Shown here: piece by piece, positions 32,471 through 42,910 of the stretch
How the letters are laid out: each line of letters opens with the position of its first letter
Numbering within the stretch: the stretch's first letter is position 1
Assembly (NCBI GenBank): GCA_002104935.1
Contig: MCGT01000013.1
Coordinates: 558,001 to 622,000, forward strand
Reading direction: 5' to 3'
Length of the DNA stretch: 64,000 nt
From: Hesseltinella vesiculosa
Taxonomy: Eukaryota > Mucoromycota > Mucoromycetes > Mucorales > Cunninghamellaceae
The notes under the pieces: model-generated
Told to the model about the DNA's origin: nothing
The model's database searches: none
The model's input: only the letters and a program-made list of their open reading frames with translations
Translations under genes and position numbers: made by a program

Positions 32471-32833
32471 CTGCTGAAAATGAGAGAATCTCCACTTTGC
32501 TTGTTTTTTTCCTTTTTTACTCGCTTTTGGTTTCACATTTTTTCTAAAAAAAAATTACAGGCGAATCCAGGGGAGCGACAGACGTCAAGGTCGTTAAGGT
32601 TTTTTGTTTATGCAGAAAATATAAATTGGTAATGGATAAAAAAAAAAAAAAAGTGGTATGATTATTTGACTAAGAAGCAAGGAAAATGACGATGCAAAAT
32701 AAAGAGGGTGGAAATAAAAATAATAAAAAGTGGGGAATGAGAAACGATGACAGGGACGTGGAAGAAATGGAAAAAGGGTATGGACCAATCTGCTTCACTG
32801 GCGCAATAAATAAAAAAGGGCGCAAGGGGTTTA
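32471..32833. other. Intergenic region, 5' side of TMEM70-like gene and 3' UTR of G-gamma
   Basis: Contains AT-rich sequence and an A run at 32638-32652. The missing first exon of the TMEM70-like gene may lie here. No complete frame is supported. Confidence 0.35.
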
Positions 32834-33122
32834 TCACATGACTGTACAGCACTTCCATTTCTTGCGTAAAGGAACAAAATGATCGTTTTCTGCTGGGCCC
32901 CAGATCGAAGGTATCAGCGGGTCCTTGGTGGATTGGCAGTATTTGATCAAGCTAAAAGAAAGCATGAGCTGAGGCATTTTTATCAAATGGGACTCCTTAC
33001 GATTGCGAAGCCTGGCTAACAGGTAAGCGAGTTGTCTCCAACTGGGCTTTTAGATTTTGATTTTGCTGCAATACCCTACGCAACTTCATTTCAGCAAGCT
33101 CGTCTCTCGTGCGACGCATCAT
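32834..33122 (-). CDS. Heterotrimeric G-protein gamma subunit
   Basis: Two exons (33122-33001 and 32951-32834) give 79 residues. MMRRTRDELAEMKLRRVLQQ begins an amphipathic helix that pairs with G-beta. The second exon gives LIKYCQSTKDPLIPSIWGP, the fungal G-gamma signature, and the protein ends KWKCCTVM: a CAAX box (CTVM) for prenylation with an upstream Cys for possible palmitoylation. It should act at the plasma membrane in pheromone or nutrient signalling, by family knowledge. It is too small to stand out as a single frame: the first exon is embedded in a longer open frame and the second has none. Either of two adjacent ATGs could start it. Confidence 0.92.
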
Positions 33123-33362
33123 GGACAATAAGTGAGGAAGAGAAGAACAAAACAAAAAAATAAAAAAATAAAAAATAAGCGCTTTTTTTTTTTTTCTTTT
33201 CGTGACCAGTGTCACCCAAGATCCAAATTTAGCATGGTTCCAGTGGCAACTCCCCACTCGGGTGTCAAGTCTCAATGTGATCAATAGAAAAAGAAAGAAA
33301 AAAAAAAAAGTGGCATGTTCATGTTTAATGATCCTGACCCCATGGATTTGGAGGCTAGGAGA

Positions 33363-34927
33363 TCAAACGGCCTTGGGCTTTCTGCCTCGGCGTGGTTTTA
33401 AGCTGGGTGGACTAGGCTTGGGCAAGGTGGGGGTGGTCTGAATGAGTTGATGCCAAGCTCCAGGCAGCCGATCGGCACCTTCAGCGTCGAGTTCGTGACG
33501 GACATACATGGCAAAGGACGAGGACCAGGTATACTTATTGGCCAGGCAATCTTGCAATACAGCATAAGCTTTGGCATCATGGTAGGGTATATTTGTGACA
33601 GGATCTCGATAAAAAGCTTGTTTGCCTGTGATGGGGCACAAGGTTGGTTTCACAGGTCGCACCGGCCGATTCGCCCATGAACGGAGTGTGGGTATCAAAT
33701 CCAGTTGATCCAAGTCGCGGTCAGACAAGCCATCCGTAACAGGCAAGGGCGGCGCTGATGGGGCTTGGCCGTCCTGGGCACCGTCTGGAAAGAAAGTGAT
33801 CAGGTTGCGTGCTTGCATGAGCCTGACGGTGCTATGCTGGGAAAACGGTGCTGCCAGTTGGGCGGGGTCCGGCACCTCGGTAGCTGCGTTGTTGCCTTGG
33901 TCGTCGTCAGCTATCAGGATTGCTTTGCGTGCGCCAGACCGTTCGGTGCCTTCGACAAACGACCGGTAGCGTACCACGGGGCCCTGAAGCACTCGTTTGA
34001 CCTTGACTTTGGCTCTGGACTGCCGCTCCTCTTCCAGTTGCTGCCATTGCTCCAGGGACGCCTTGTTTTCTTCCTCGGTCACTTTGGCTTCTTCAAGAAG
34101 CTCTTCTTGTGTGAGATGCTGCACCTGACGCCGCTCTCGTTTCGGCTGTCGGGCCTAAAAGGGAAGAAAAGGGGAAGGTTGATCCTTGTTTTGCCTTTTT
34201 CTTTTTTCTTACCTTGCGTTCATTGTCTTGTCGGATTTGAGCTTGGACTTGGATGCGATTCAACAGTGTCTGTGTACGTAGCGATTGTCGGCCACCATAA
34301 TCCTCAGACGTCTCCCGTTTTGGTTTGCGCTTGAATTTGGGTTTGGCTGGCTTCTCGATACTGGTGCCAGAGGCTGGTGAAATTTTTACTGCGGGCGTCG
34401 TGGTGGCCACATGTTTCAGCGGGGCTCGTTTGGTCTACATGAAAGAATGAGACCATTCCTCTTTGCCTGTCGTATTGCGTTTTTCCTGGTCATCCTACCA
34501 CTCGCTCTTCCTTGCGTAATAGCCGTTCTTCCTCGGCTGCTAGATTTTCTTGTTCTTGCTCGCCTTCCGAGGCATCCATGTCGAAATCAGAATCGACGGT
34601 GTCGGGGCCTTCCTCGTCTACAGAAAAAAAACAAGCGCAAGATGAGTCTGGTTTGAAGGAAGGGTGTAGGTACCTACCGAGATCGGTAAAGGCCTCGTCA
34701 TCTGATTCATTCAAGTCAAACAGGTCCTCCATCTCTGTTTCCTTGTCGATCAAGGCACGCATCCTTTGAAGAAAAGAAAAAAAAATCGTGTCAGTACCAT
34801 TTAACTGTACGCCTTCCTAATAAATGGATGCAACAGGCTAGACGTAGAATGCATTTACAATCCATGTTCACATTCCATACCTGCTACCAGCATTGGATCG
34901 GCGCTCTCGTTCAACTGCAAAGGACAT
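33363..34927 (-). CDS. VPS72: VPS72/YL1, SWR1-complex histone H2A.Z chaperone
   Basis: Several exons, the first only 47 nt (34927-34881). The N-terminus MSFAVERERRSNAGSRMRALI and the acidic DLNESDDEAFTDL region form the H2A.Z-binding part of YL1. A basic middle (KPKFKRKPKRETSEDYGGRQSLRTQTLL) follows. The C-terminal YL1_C domain reads CPITGKQAFYRDPVTNIPYHDAKAYAVLQ. The order matches YL1/Swc2, the subunit that delivers H2A.Z-H2B to SWR1/p400 remodellers. The tail RRGRKPKAV is AT-hook-like. It lies directly left of the Fanzor locus and its promoter borders that island. Confidence 0.92.
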
Positions 34928-35875
34928 GATCAAAAAAAAAAATGAAACTAAAAAGAGTGAAAAAAAAAAAATTGGAAAAATGTCACTGGCGGCGTGCGTA
35001 AGTCGAAATAAAAATTATGGTGTTTCCACGCAAACTGTCGCATTCTAAAAGTCGCATGTCAATCAAAATATTACATGGCCAACACTGAAAAAAAGTGGAG
35101 TACGATCAGAGGGCGTTTTTTTCCTATTCGTGCTCCCAAGATAGTTCTTGGATCACAATGTTTGAATCATTAGTGGTTTTAACCAAGACTATTAGTTAAT
35201 ACAAACGTACACGATGGCTATGATTCAGCTAGTCTGATCACAGAGATTCGAGCAGATATCGGAATGTGAAATTCTGACTTTTCTTTTTTTTCAAGATCAA
35301 TGGATTGACGTAAAACTACGCATGGGTAAATAACGTGTTGAGTGGTGATGATACTAAAAAAAAATAGATCGATTGGTAGAGATCTCCTAGCTAATATTTA
35401 GCAGGTTAGTTTTGATGTGTCTCAAAACTTCAGCTAAAAAATGCCATTTTTTCAGATGACTCCCAGGCGAACTGATCAAATATCAACTTCAAATTCGTCA
35501 AAAATCGATTCACATCAAATTTTGCACATGGAGGGGTAATAATGGTACACACCTCTCAGGCATGGAAGTGATGGGCTAGGGATTGTCGACATGCAATTTA
35601 AGCATAAATTATAAAAATCTCAGGCATATCGAAAGCTCAGGCCTACTGCTTTATCAGTTTGTGTTCCGTGCAACGAATCGCAACGATTATTGCCCAAATA
35701 CAGGATATATAAGTTTTAAATAGTAAAAGAAAATGCTCTTAGGTCAATTTACTAATATTCAACGAATCAAAAATAGAAAGGAAGAATGGGACGCAGTTGC
35801 AGAGTGGGGAAATGGCGGAGTGAAAATATAACCTTTTTTTTGTTTCTTTCTTCTCGTTTTCCTTCATCACGAAAA
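34928..35875. other. AT-rich region left of the Fanzor gene
   Basis: About 950 bp without a supported frame. Its composition is clearly more AT-rich than the flanking genes, with fewer pure homopolymers than other spacers. It should include the VPS72 promoter at its left end. The rest may be element sequence belonging to the Fanzor insertion, with its left end unknown. A short string GGTTAGTTT at about 35403 recurs inverted near 39393, but a 9-base match can be chance. Confidence 0.45.
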
Positions 35876-38800
35876 ATGGCCCGTACCAAGCAGGGTAGAA
35901 AAAGAAGAAAAAATACGCCCGAGGTGGAGTCGGATAGAACTCAGTTAGTGCCAATTGAAGAAGAAGCTGGCCCTTCTACGTCACGTATGACCAAGCATGA
36001 TACATATGAATTGTCTTTTCGATGGCGCCGTTAACTAATCGCTTTTCTCATCAGGCCCTGTCAAGAGACAAAGACGAAACAAAACAAGGAATGTAACAAA
36101 AAGAAGACAGAATGCTGATGAAAAAGCAGCAAAGCGTACGGGGAGAGATGAGCGTAGCCTTGCCATCGATCGACAGCGTCGATCTCGACGACCCTGCCCA
36201 ACTTGTATAAGGAATGGAAACATAGAATCGTCATTGACCCATTCAAGATCATCAAGTCGCCTATGTCCCTACCGCATACCCTCTCAACGTGCACAAGGGA
36301 ACCAATTGCTTGGTGGAAAGAAGACCAAGACACTCACGATAAAGCATGGACTGTGCCCATTATTGAAATCGCTACGCAATGCCGAGAAAGAAATTTTTTT
36401 GGATGGCCTTCAAGCAGTTGTTGATTTTAATCGTCGTGTGTTGATTTGCAGTCACCTGTTTATCCTGGATTACTTCAACTCCCGCCTCACCAATGGCCTG
36501 GATATCCCTCTAGTGTTCCTGGACTATCGGTTTGTCAATGGTGTGTTTCAGCTTGTCATTGGCCGATCTTGGTCGAACAACTCACTCTTTACTGAAGAGG
36601 TCCGTCAACACATTGAAGAATCGTTTGCCACATTTCTGATTCAGCATCCTAATGTCCACTGTCCACTGGTCCCGTCTACTGTGCGAGGGAAACGCCCTAT
36701 TGGCTTTTCCAAGATTTTAACTTCCACGGCCCGCACGTACGCCTCCAGCATGGTGAATCATGTGGTCGAGGGTTTCGACCAAGCCTACATTGGTTATTTG
36801 CAAGCTCGCCTTGCTCGTTCTATTCCAGTAAATAACTCAAAAAAACCTCCACCATTAACAGCTCACCCTTTTTTTTTTTCAATCGGAACTTAATCGCTTT
36901 CAAGTTGGAGCCCTTGCGGATTTCGTGTTTGACACGTGTGCACAAAACCAAGACTTTGAACCAGTTTGGCCGACGATCAATGTTGAAGATTCTATCGACC
37001 ATGCTATGGTGGATGCCAAGGTCGACACTGCTTTGAACGAATTGATAGACGATACTTGGGACAGATGGACACAACTCGCCATTCGTATTGAACAAGAAGG
37101 ACCCTTGCCACAGCAAGACGCGGATGAGGACAACCAAGACGACGAGGACAACCAAGAAGAGGATGACAACCTCTCGGTCAGCACAGCCACAGCCATGTCC
37201 ATCGACACTATCTCAACCCTTGGCATCTCGCGCCTTGATGTTGCTACTGGCCCTTATACCTTGCCTCCGCTAGCTGATCCATCTCTCTCAACTGACAACG
37301 CTATTCGTAGCCAGGCTCCTCCATCTGTGTCTATTACAACGACAACGATCACCCGGTATCCGCACCTGTTTATCAAGATTCTATTTGATGTCTTGTGCAG
37401 CTTGGAGCGCCTAAATGAAGATCAACACACGGCACCAGCGCCACAAGCCTCCGTTCATTGGAATTGGACACATCACCAGCTCTCAGGAATGCATGACTGG
37501 AGTTATCTGAACCATCACCAGCGGTCAAAACTCGTCCGTGGTATATCCAAATCCATCAACAACAACACTCCAGTGGACATTGAACGACTGCCTCGTGTCT
37601 TTTCTCAGCAATCCCGCCAACAAGTGACCACGCTTGTGGCCGAAACGCAACGAGCTCTTGCTGCTGGCACATTCTCATCCGAAGCATACCTTGTGTCACC
37701 AAAAGTGCGTCTTTTCTCGGTCCTTCCCACACCGTCTCTCACCCGAAAATTCATTCAAGTCTCCCACGATTCTCTTGGTGAAATCATGCGCCATTTCGGA
37801 TTAGAACACTACGCCGTACCTCAAGCGATTCGCCCAGTTGCTGGGCAAGTGCATGACAATTTCAAGATCCTGAACTTGAAAAGGATCCATAGTGGGTAAG
37901 TGGGAAACAAAGAGATAAAAAAAAAGGTGAGGGCATTGCCGGAAAAAGATATCTCACTTTTCATTTTCTAGTCGCGGAATCTTCCTCAATCAGCTGTATA
38001 CTGATGGCTATTCCGTTTGTGTTCCATTCAAAAAGATGTCTGGTGCATCGATCGGTCAACCACTTCGACTGACCGACATTAGCCCTGTGGCCATGCAGCA
38101 AATGGACGTTTGGGGTATAGATCCTGGCGTCACCGACATCTTTGTAGCATCAAACTCCTCCGATCCCCGTGCTTACCTCTCCCCAGCGGACCTTCCAGGT
38201 GAACCATTGCTAGCCACACCGCCGAACCCAAGGCATCAGATCCGCCGCTTTTCCAGTGCTGAATATTACGTCAAAGCTGGCTATCGAAAAACCGTCGCAA
38301 ATATCAAAGCCTGGAAGCAGCAGCACGGCATCACTGAAATTGAGTCGTCCTTTGGATCGCCAAAAACAACAGTGCGCCAAAACATCACTGCCTACATCAC
38401 TGAAAAGCTACGCCATTTGGATCGCTTGCTCTTATTTTATGGCCAAGACATTCAGCAGCTCCGTTTCTTGAACTACAGGGGCGCGCAGCTCGTTAACCAC
38501 GACCTGGTCAAGATATTTGTCGACGGTGGTCGCAAGTACGGATCCCATGCCTCCAACTACAACAGCCACGACACATACATGAGCCGGCTAAATGAAGATG
38601 GCAGTTTTAAGAGTCGTCGGCGTCAGCATGCCCATCCCTCCCCTCTTCAGCCAAGGCAATGTCAAAATCAAAACCAACAAAAAAAAAAACTGACTTCTTT
38701 TTTATTCAGCGAGACAAGAAATGGAAAGTGGCGTCCTCTGCCTTTCCAACCATCCACCCAGATACCCCTTCTGTGCATTGGTGATGGAAGATTTGGCAGG

Positions 38801-39181
38801 CGACGCTTCAACAAAAAGCCACTTGGTCTTGCAAACCGCTTCAAGAAAGTAGTTCGATTGGCCCAGCGGCAATTCCCCATTTTGATGGTCGATGCAGACG
38901 AAGCCTTTTCGTCCAAAGTTTGCAGCAAATGTGGGAAGAAGACTTTGGCCAACGTGACGGTGGATGGTGGCGAATCGAAGTTGCATGCAGTGCAATGTTG
39001 CGAAACATGTAGCACTGTGTGGCAACGAGATTGCAACGCCTCCCGAAACATCCATGCGCTCTCCCATTTTGCTGCTCTTGGTGTGAAGCCTCTTGTTTTC
39101 ACCCCCCAAGACCAAGATCAAGCCGACCCTTCCACAACCTCGCCACCAGACGCGCAACCGAACCAACCAACCCCCACTTAA
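35876..39181 (+). CDS. Fanzor (TnpB-like RuvC nuclease, OMEGA family), apparently intact
   Basis: Four exons (35876-35984, 36055-36827, 36862-37895, 37972-39181) sum to a phase-consistent 1041 residues. The N-terminal 90 residues are basic (KQGRKRRKN, KRQRRNKTR, RRQRRSRRP), which suggests nuclear import, with a small CPTC...CPYR cluster. The middle is Fanzor-like: RGIFLNQLYTDGYSVCVPF, then WGIDPGVTDIFVAS with the first RuvC Asp (GAT at 38119). The end has VDADEAFSSKVCSKCGKKT, CCETCSTVWQRDCNASRNI: a four-Cys zinc finger and the last RuvC Asp in WQRDCNASRN. This matches the TnpB/Fanzor domain order; the family cuts DNA guided by an RNA made from the 3' end of the element. The 36828-36861 intron is only 34 nt but is the choice that keeps frame. 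No transposase is nearby. Confidence 0.85.
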
Positions 39182-39300
39182 TCCAGGTATCAAAAACCTG
39201 TACGACGTATAAGCTGTAAGTCAAAAAAAAGCAACTGTGCAGTAATCTGATCAGACTTCGCATCCACTCAGGCAAAATGACCTGTTAGTTCTTTGAACGT
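39040..39300 (+). ncRNA. Candidate guide (omega/fRNA) region at the Fanzor 3' end
   Basis: In TnpB and Fanzor systems the guide RNA overlaps the 3' end of the coding region and runs past it, ending in the guide at the element border. Here the tail after the stop (39181) holds a small hairpin, CAGGT at 39184-39188 pairing with ACCTG at 39196-39200 around a 7-base loop. Nothing else proves transcription. The range is a search window, not a mapped RNA. Confidence 0.2.
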
Positions 39301-39584
39301 CTTGTCTGGCTGTAAGTAGCAAAAAAGAAGATGCCAAATTCAATTTTTCTAAGGGTGAGTGGAAAAAAATAAAAAGATGCCTAGCTTTTGCTAAACTAAC
39401 CACTTCATTTTCCTTTTTCGTAGCTGACTTTTTTTCTTGCTTTGCGACTTTTTTTTTTGGAAACACAGTATGGTTTAATGGATATCATGTATGGTAGAGG
39501 TGGAAGAGGTGGACATGGAAGGTGTCATGAGAATAGGTGGGGTAGAAAACGATGGTGTGATGGAATAGCAGTAGAATTTTTTTT
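39182..39584. other. Spacer right of the Fanzor gene
   Basis: About 400 bp between the Fanzor stop and the convergent stop of the Afi1-like gene. It contains the hairpin noted above, AT-rich DNA and short A/T runs. No supported frame. Confidence 0.45.
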
Positions 39585-42168
39585 TCATGACACAGTGGTC
39601 ACCGATTGCAAACGTTCAAACGTCATTTTGTGGTATCTTGACAAGCCTTGGACAAAACGATGACCAGTCTATTAAAAAAAGTGTGTGTGTGTTTGTGAGT
39701 GAGCAACATGCAGGTAAAATAGGAGACCCGGCGCTTACAGGGTTGCGATTCAGTCGTTGGAAAAGCTCCACTGTGTACTGACGGACAATGTTGGAGGAAT
39801 GGAAAAGCCCGACAGCAAGCGGACTTAGGCCACCATGATGTTGTGGGAGATACGAGAGAAACTGGCAGAAATAAAAGAATAAGGACCCATTGAAAAAGGG
39901 AGGAGGTCAATGTTATTACCTCGATAATTTGACGCTCCGTCACCACATTGTTCAACAGGGCTTCATAAATGACCAGGACTTCTTTCTCTGGGAGATTGCG
40001 TAGTAGCTTCAGTTTCGACACTTGACGGAACACATCCAAATATTGGAGGCTAGATTGCAATTGTCTTTGGGCAAAATCCTATAAAACCAGGGTGAGCAGG
40101 TGAGCTACGTTTACCACCCTTCCAGTACCTTTTGAAAATACTTGTACGAGAGCGATTGACGCCAGCCTTCGAATCGACCAGCATTGGCCACTAGTTCACG
40201 CTGCTTGCTTGCCTCGTCCGCGAACACATAGCCTGTGCCCAACAGGCCAGAAGGATCCGTCTCGTTGTCATGACGCCAGGCCAACTTGGTTTCCTGGTAT
40301 ACATTTTCCTCGTACAGACTAGCAAGGCGTACAAATCGATACACATAATCTTGGAATTTCGCCCGGATGGCTGTTTCCCCGTAATGGCTTTGAATCGCAC
40401 CAAGAACCTTTTTTTTTTTAAAAAAAAAAAAAAAAACAAGATGGGATGAGCCTCTTTCGTTGACCAGGATGACTCGGGCCATACCTCGCTCATGAATTCC
40501 GTATCGTAATCTTTGATAGACTTGTCTTCAGAACGCGTGGTAGAGCCTGTGCCGGAGCCTGTGGCGCGGCTGATGGAGCGGGCAGCAAAGCCGTCCTCAA
40601 AGTAAGCGAGCGATGTCTTGCGGTTGCCAGTCGAATTGACCTGGATATCCTTGCTGACCGTGATCTTGCCGGTGTCGATATTACAGAGGATATCCCACCA
40701 AGCAGTGTGTTCTTCATAAGTGGGATTTGTCACCCCAGCAATAAACCCAGGACTAAAAAGGAAGGCGGCGTCAACCAACACCGCTTCTCCAAGGCGGCTT
40801 GCCTCCTTTTCTCACACTCCAGCCAGGTCTTACCATTTCAAAAGATCATCGACGGTGGTCAAGTTTGTGTAAGGGAATGCACGTTCAGTAAAGCCGCGCA
40901 AGACGGTACCACAACCGCTTCCCAGAGCACAAGCTGCAAGCACATAGTTGGCCACTTCTCCGGAAGGATGGCCGTAGCCCAAAAAGACGATGCGCTTCTG
41001 AGTCAGCAAGCCATTCAACAAGATCATGATCGGATGGGTCAGAGGTCCCGGTGAATCCAGATGAGGGTGGTGAGGGTTGGGGCTGCCGGACTGGTGCTGA
41101 GGTGAAAAAGTCGAGATCAGTTTGATCAAAGAAAACTAGGCGAGGCGCGAGAATAGGTAAGTGATTGTTTCCCATTTGATCAAAGCTGATAAAACCTACA
41201 TCGCCCACTTCTTCATTGTTCATGGTCAAAGGCACGCGGATAGGAAGCTTGATGCCATCATACATGATTTTTGTTTCGTAAAAGTGGCGATCCTTCCCAC
41301 CCAGCGACGTCAGCAGTTTCTGCTGGCCCGAGGTCAAGTCAATCACAGTGCCACGGCGCAAGAAATTCTTTTGGTCAAAGGTCTGCTCAGGTGCGGTGTC
41401 GTCTGCAGGCGATTCGGGCTCGATCTGGAACATTTCTTCAAACATGGACTTGTCATCGGTGGCACGAAGGACCTGGCGCTCGTGCCAGCTCAACACAGGC
41501 ATCTTGCTGAGATCCATGGTATTGACGGCTTCAAAGAGGGACACCAGCACGTCCTTGGAGGGATTTTGGAAATACTTTTCCATCGCCAGCAATAGAGCAG
41601 GCTACCATAAAGTGAGTGGACCATCTACACATCAGCCGTCCGTCTTACCTTGTAAATGTGAAGAAATCGATGTTGGGTACAGATGGCCATGGCTTTCACA
41701 TGAGCACCTCTAGACCACACCAGAAAAAGAGCGAAAAGAACGTGAGATGACAGGGTTGAGGATGGCTACGCTGTTACCTTCGAGCTGATGCATCATGTAT
41801 TGTTCGTACAAGGTTGAGGACATAGAGCAAAGGCTTGTCTTGGTCGGATCGTTCGACTTGTTCTTGATTGTTCATATCAGGAATCATTTGATTCAGGCAA
41901 AAGATCGTCCAATCTTCGGACCGAAGATGGGCCCCATCAGGTAGCATGAGCTCGGACAGGACGCTACGATGACGAGGGACAAACAAACAAAATAAAAAAG
42001 GTGTGAGTTGGGTTGTGTTTATGCAAGTGGGTGGGATGGGAGGAGACGAAGATTGGATTACTGTTCATCGGTGCCAGTTTCTTTCGGGTATTGGTACGTC
42101 AGAGATGCACCCTTATCAATGTCGAATTCTGCTAGAAGAATATACTGCACATGTTCCAATGTGTCCAT
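39585..42168 (-). CDS. Afi1/SPA-type DENN-domain protein (polarity axis, Arf-linked)
   Basis: About eight exons. The start [23 protein letters not shown] is the characteristic Afi1/Mesa N-terminus. It is followed by [17 protein letters not shown] text ([19 protein letters not shown]), [21 protein letters not shown], and the DENN-like core [63 protein letters not shown] (the central DENN phrase). The last exons give [23 protein letters not shown] and [20 protein letters not shown]. Afi1 anchors Arf3 at polarity sites in yeast; the SPA domain stabilises the polarity axis. The stop is the TGA at 39587-39585. Role is inferred from the family. Confidence 0.85.
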
Positions 42169-42910
42169 AGTGAAAACAAGCCAACAGAAAAAAAAAGGAG
42201 AAGGCAGAAACGTGGGGGAAGAAAGGCACAGAAAGAGAACGGGAAATCGAGATTTCAGGCTCCGGCTAATTGTCTACCTTTTCCCTTGCAGCCTTTGGGT
42301 GTCACAATGTTGATCTCCACTTTTGAGATATCCCATCGAGCATATTTGCTTACTGCATGAACGGTTCTCCATTGGCAGGGTCTTTACAAGAGGGTTTCAT
42401 TTTGAATATGTATTAATTTTCATCTTACAATTTCCAGAAAATATTATGAATAAGCAGAAAAACAAAAAAAGCTGCATGACCATGTCCCAAGGACGGGTTG
42501 CCCGGAAATTTTAGCTTCCTCTCTGCTGCAGTATCTCCCAGGAACCCTTTATTTTCTCCTTGGGCTGTGTCAAAAAAAAAAACCCCCTTGGAAATCTATT
42601 TTTGAGACGCCATGCCTGGCCGAGAAGGAAACAAGAATAGAAATAGAAGTCCAGAGCACGTTATCGAAAAATATTGCGTCAATTTGACACAACCCTAGAA
42701 AGTAAAATAGTACCAAACCTTATCCTCCTCTTCTATGCCTTCAAGCAAAGGCCGTGCGATCTTTGAAAGGTTCTTGCATTTTTTATTGCCCTCTTTCTTT
42801 TTTCCTACTCGCTTTTGCCCTTTTTTGTCTCTCTCTCTCTCTCTCAAATACTGCAAAACAGTGCCAATCCATCATCGTATTTTTTTTATCATTTTTACTC
42901 GTCACTTGAG
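42169..42910. promoter_or_regulatory. Divergent region between Afi1-like and NoxR genes
   Basis: 742 bp with A/T runs, one CT-repeat run near 42829-42844, and no supported frame. It must hold both promoters. No specific binding site is claimed. Confidence 0.4.

Larger units (their letters stand above)
34950..39300 (+). mobile_element. Probable Fanzor-bearing element, ends unknown
   Basis: The interval between VPS72 and the Afi1-like gene contains only the Fanzor gene plus AT-rich flanks. Both neighbours are single-copy housekeeping genes, so the island looks inserted. I could not find terminal inverted repeats or a target-site duplication by eye, so the ends given are only outer estimates. 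Many eukaryotic Fanzors sit in TIR or IS607-like elements; none of their transposases is present. Confidence 0.35.

Noticed and set aside
35403..39401. 9-base inverted match GGTTAGTTT / AAACTAACC flanking the Fanzor gene as a terminal repeat
   Set aside because: A 9-base match over 4 kb is expected by chance; it does not extend and no target duplication flanks it.
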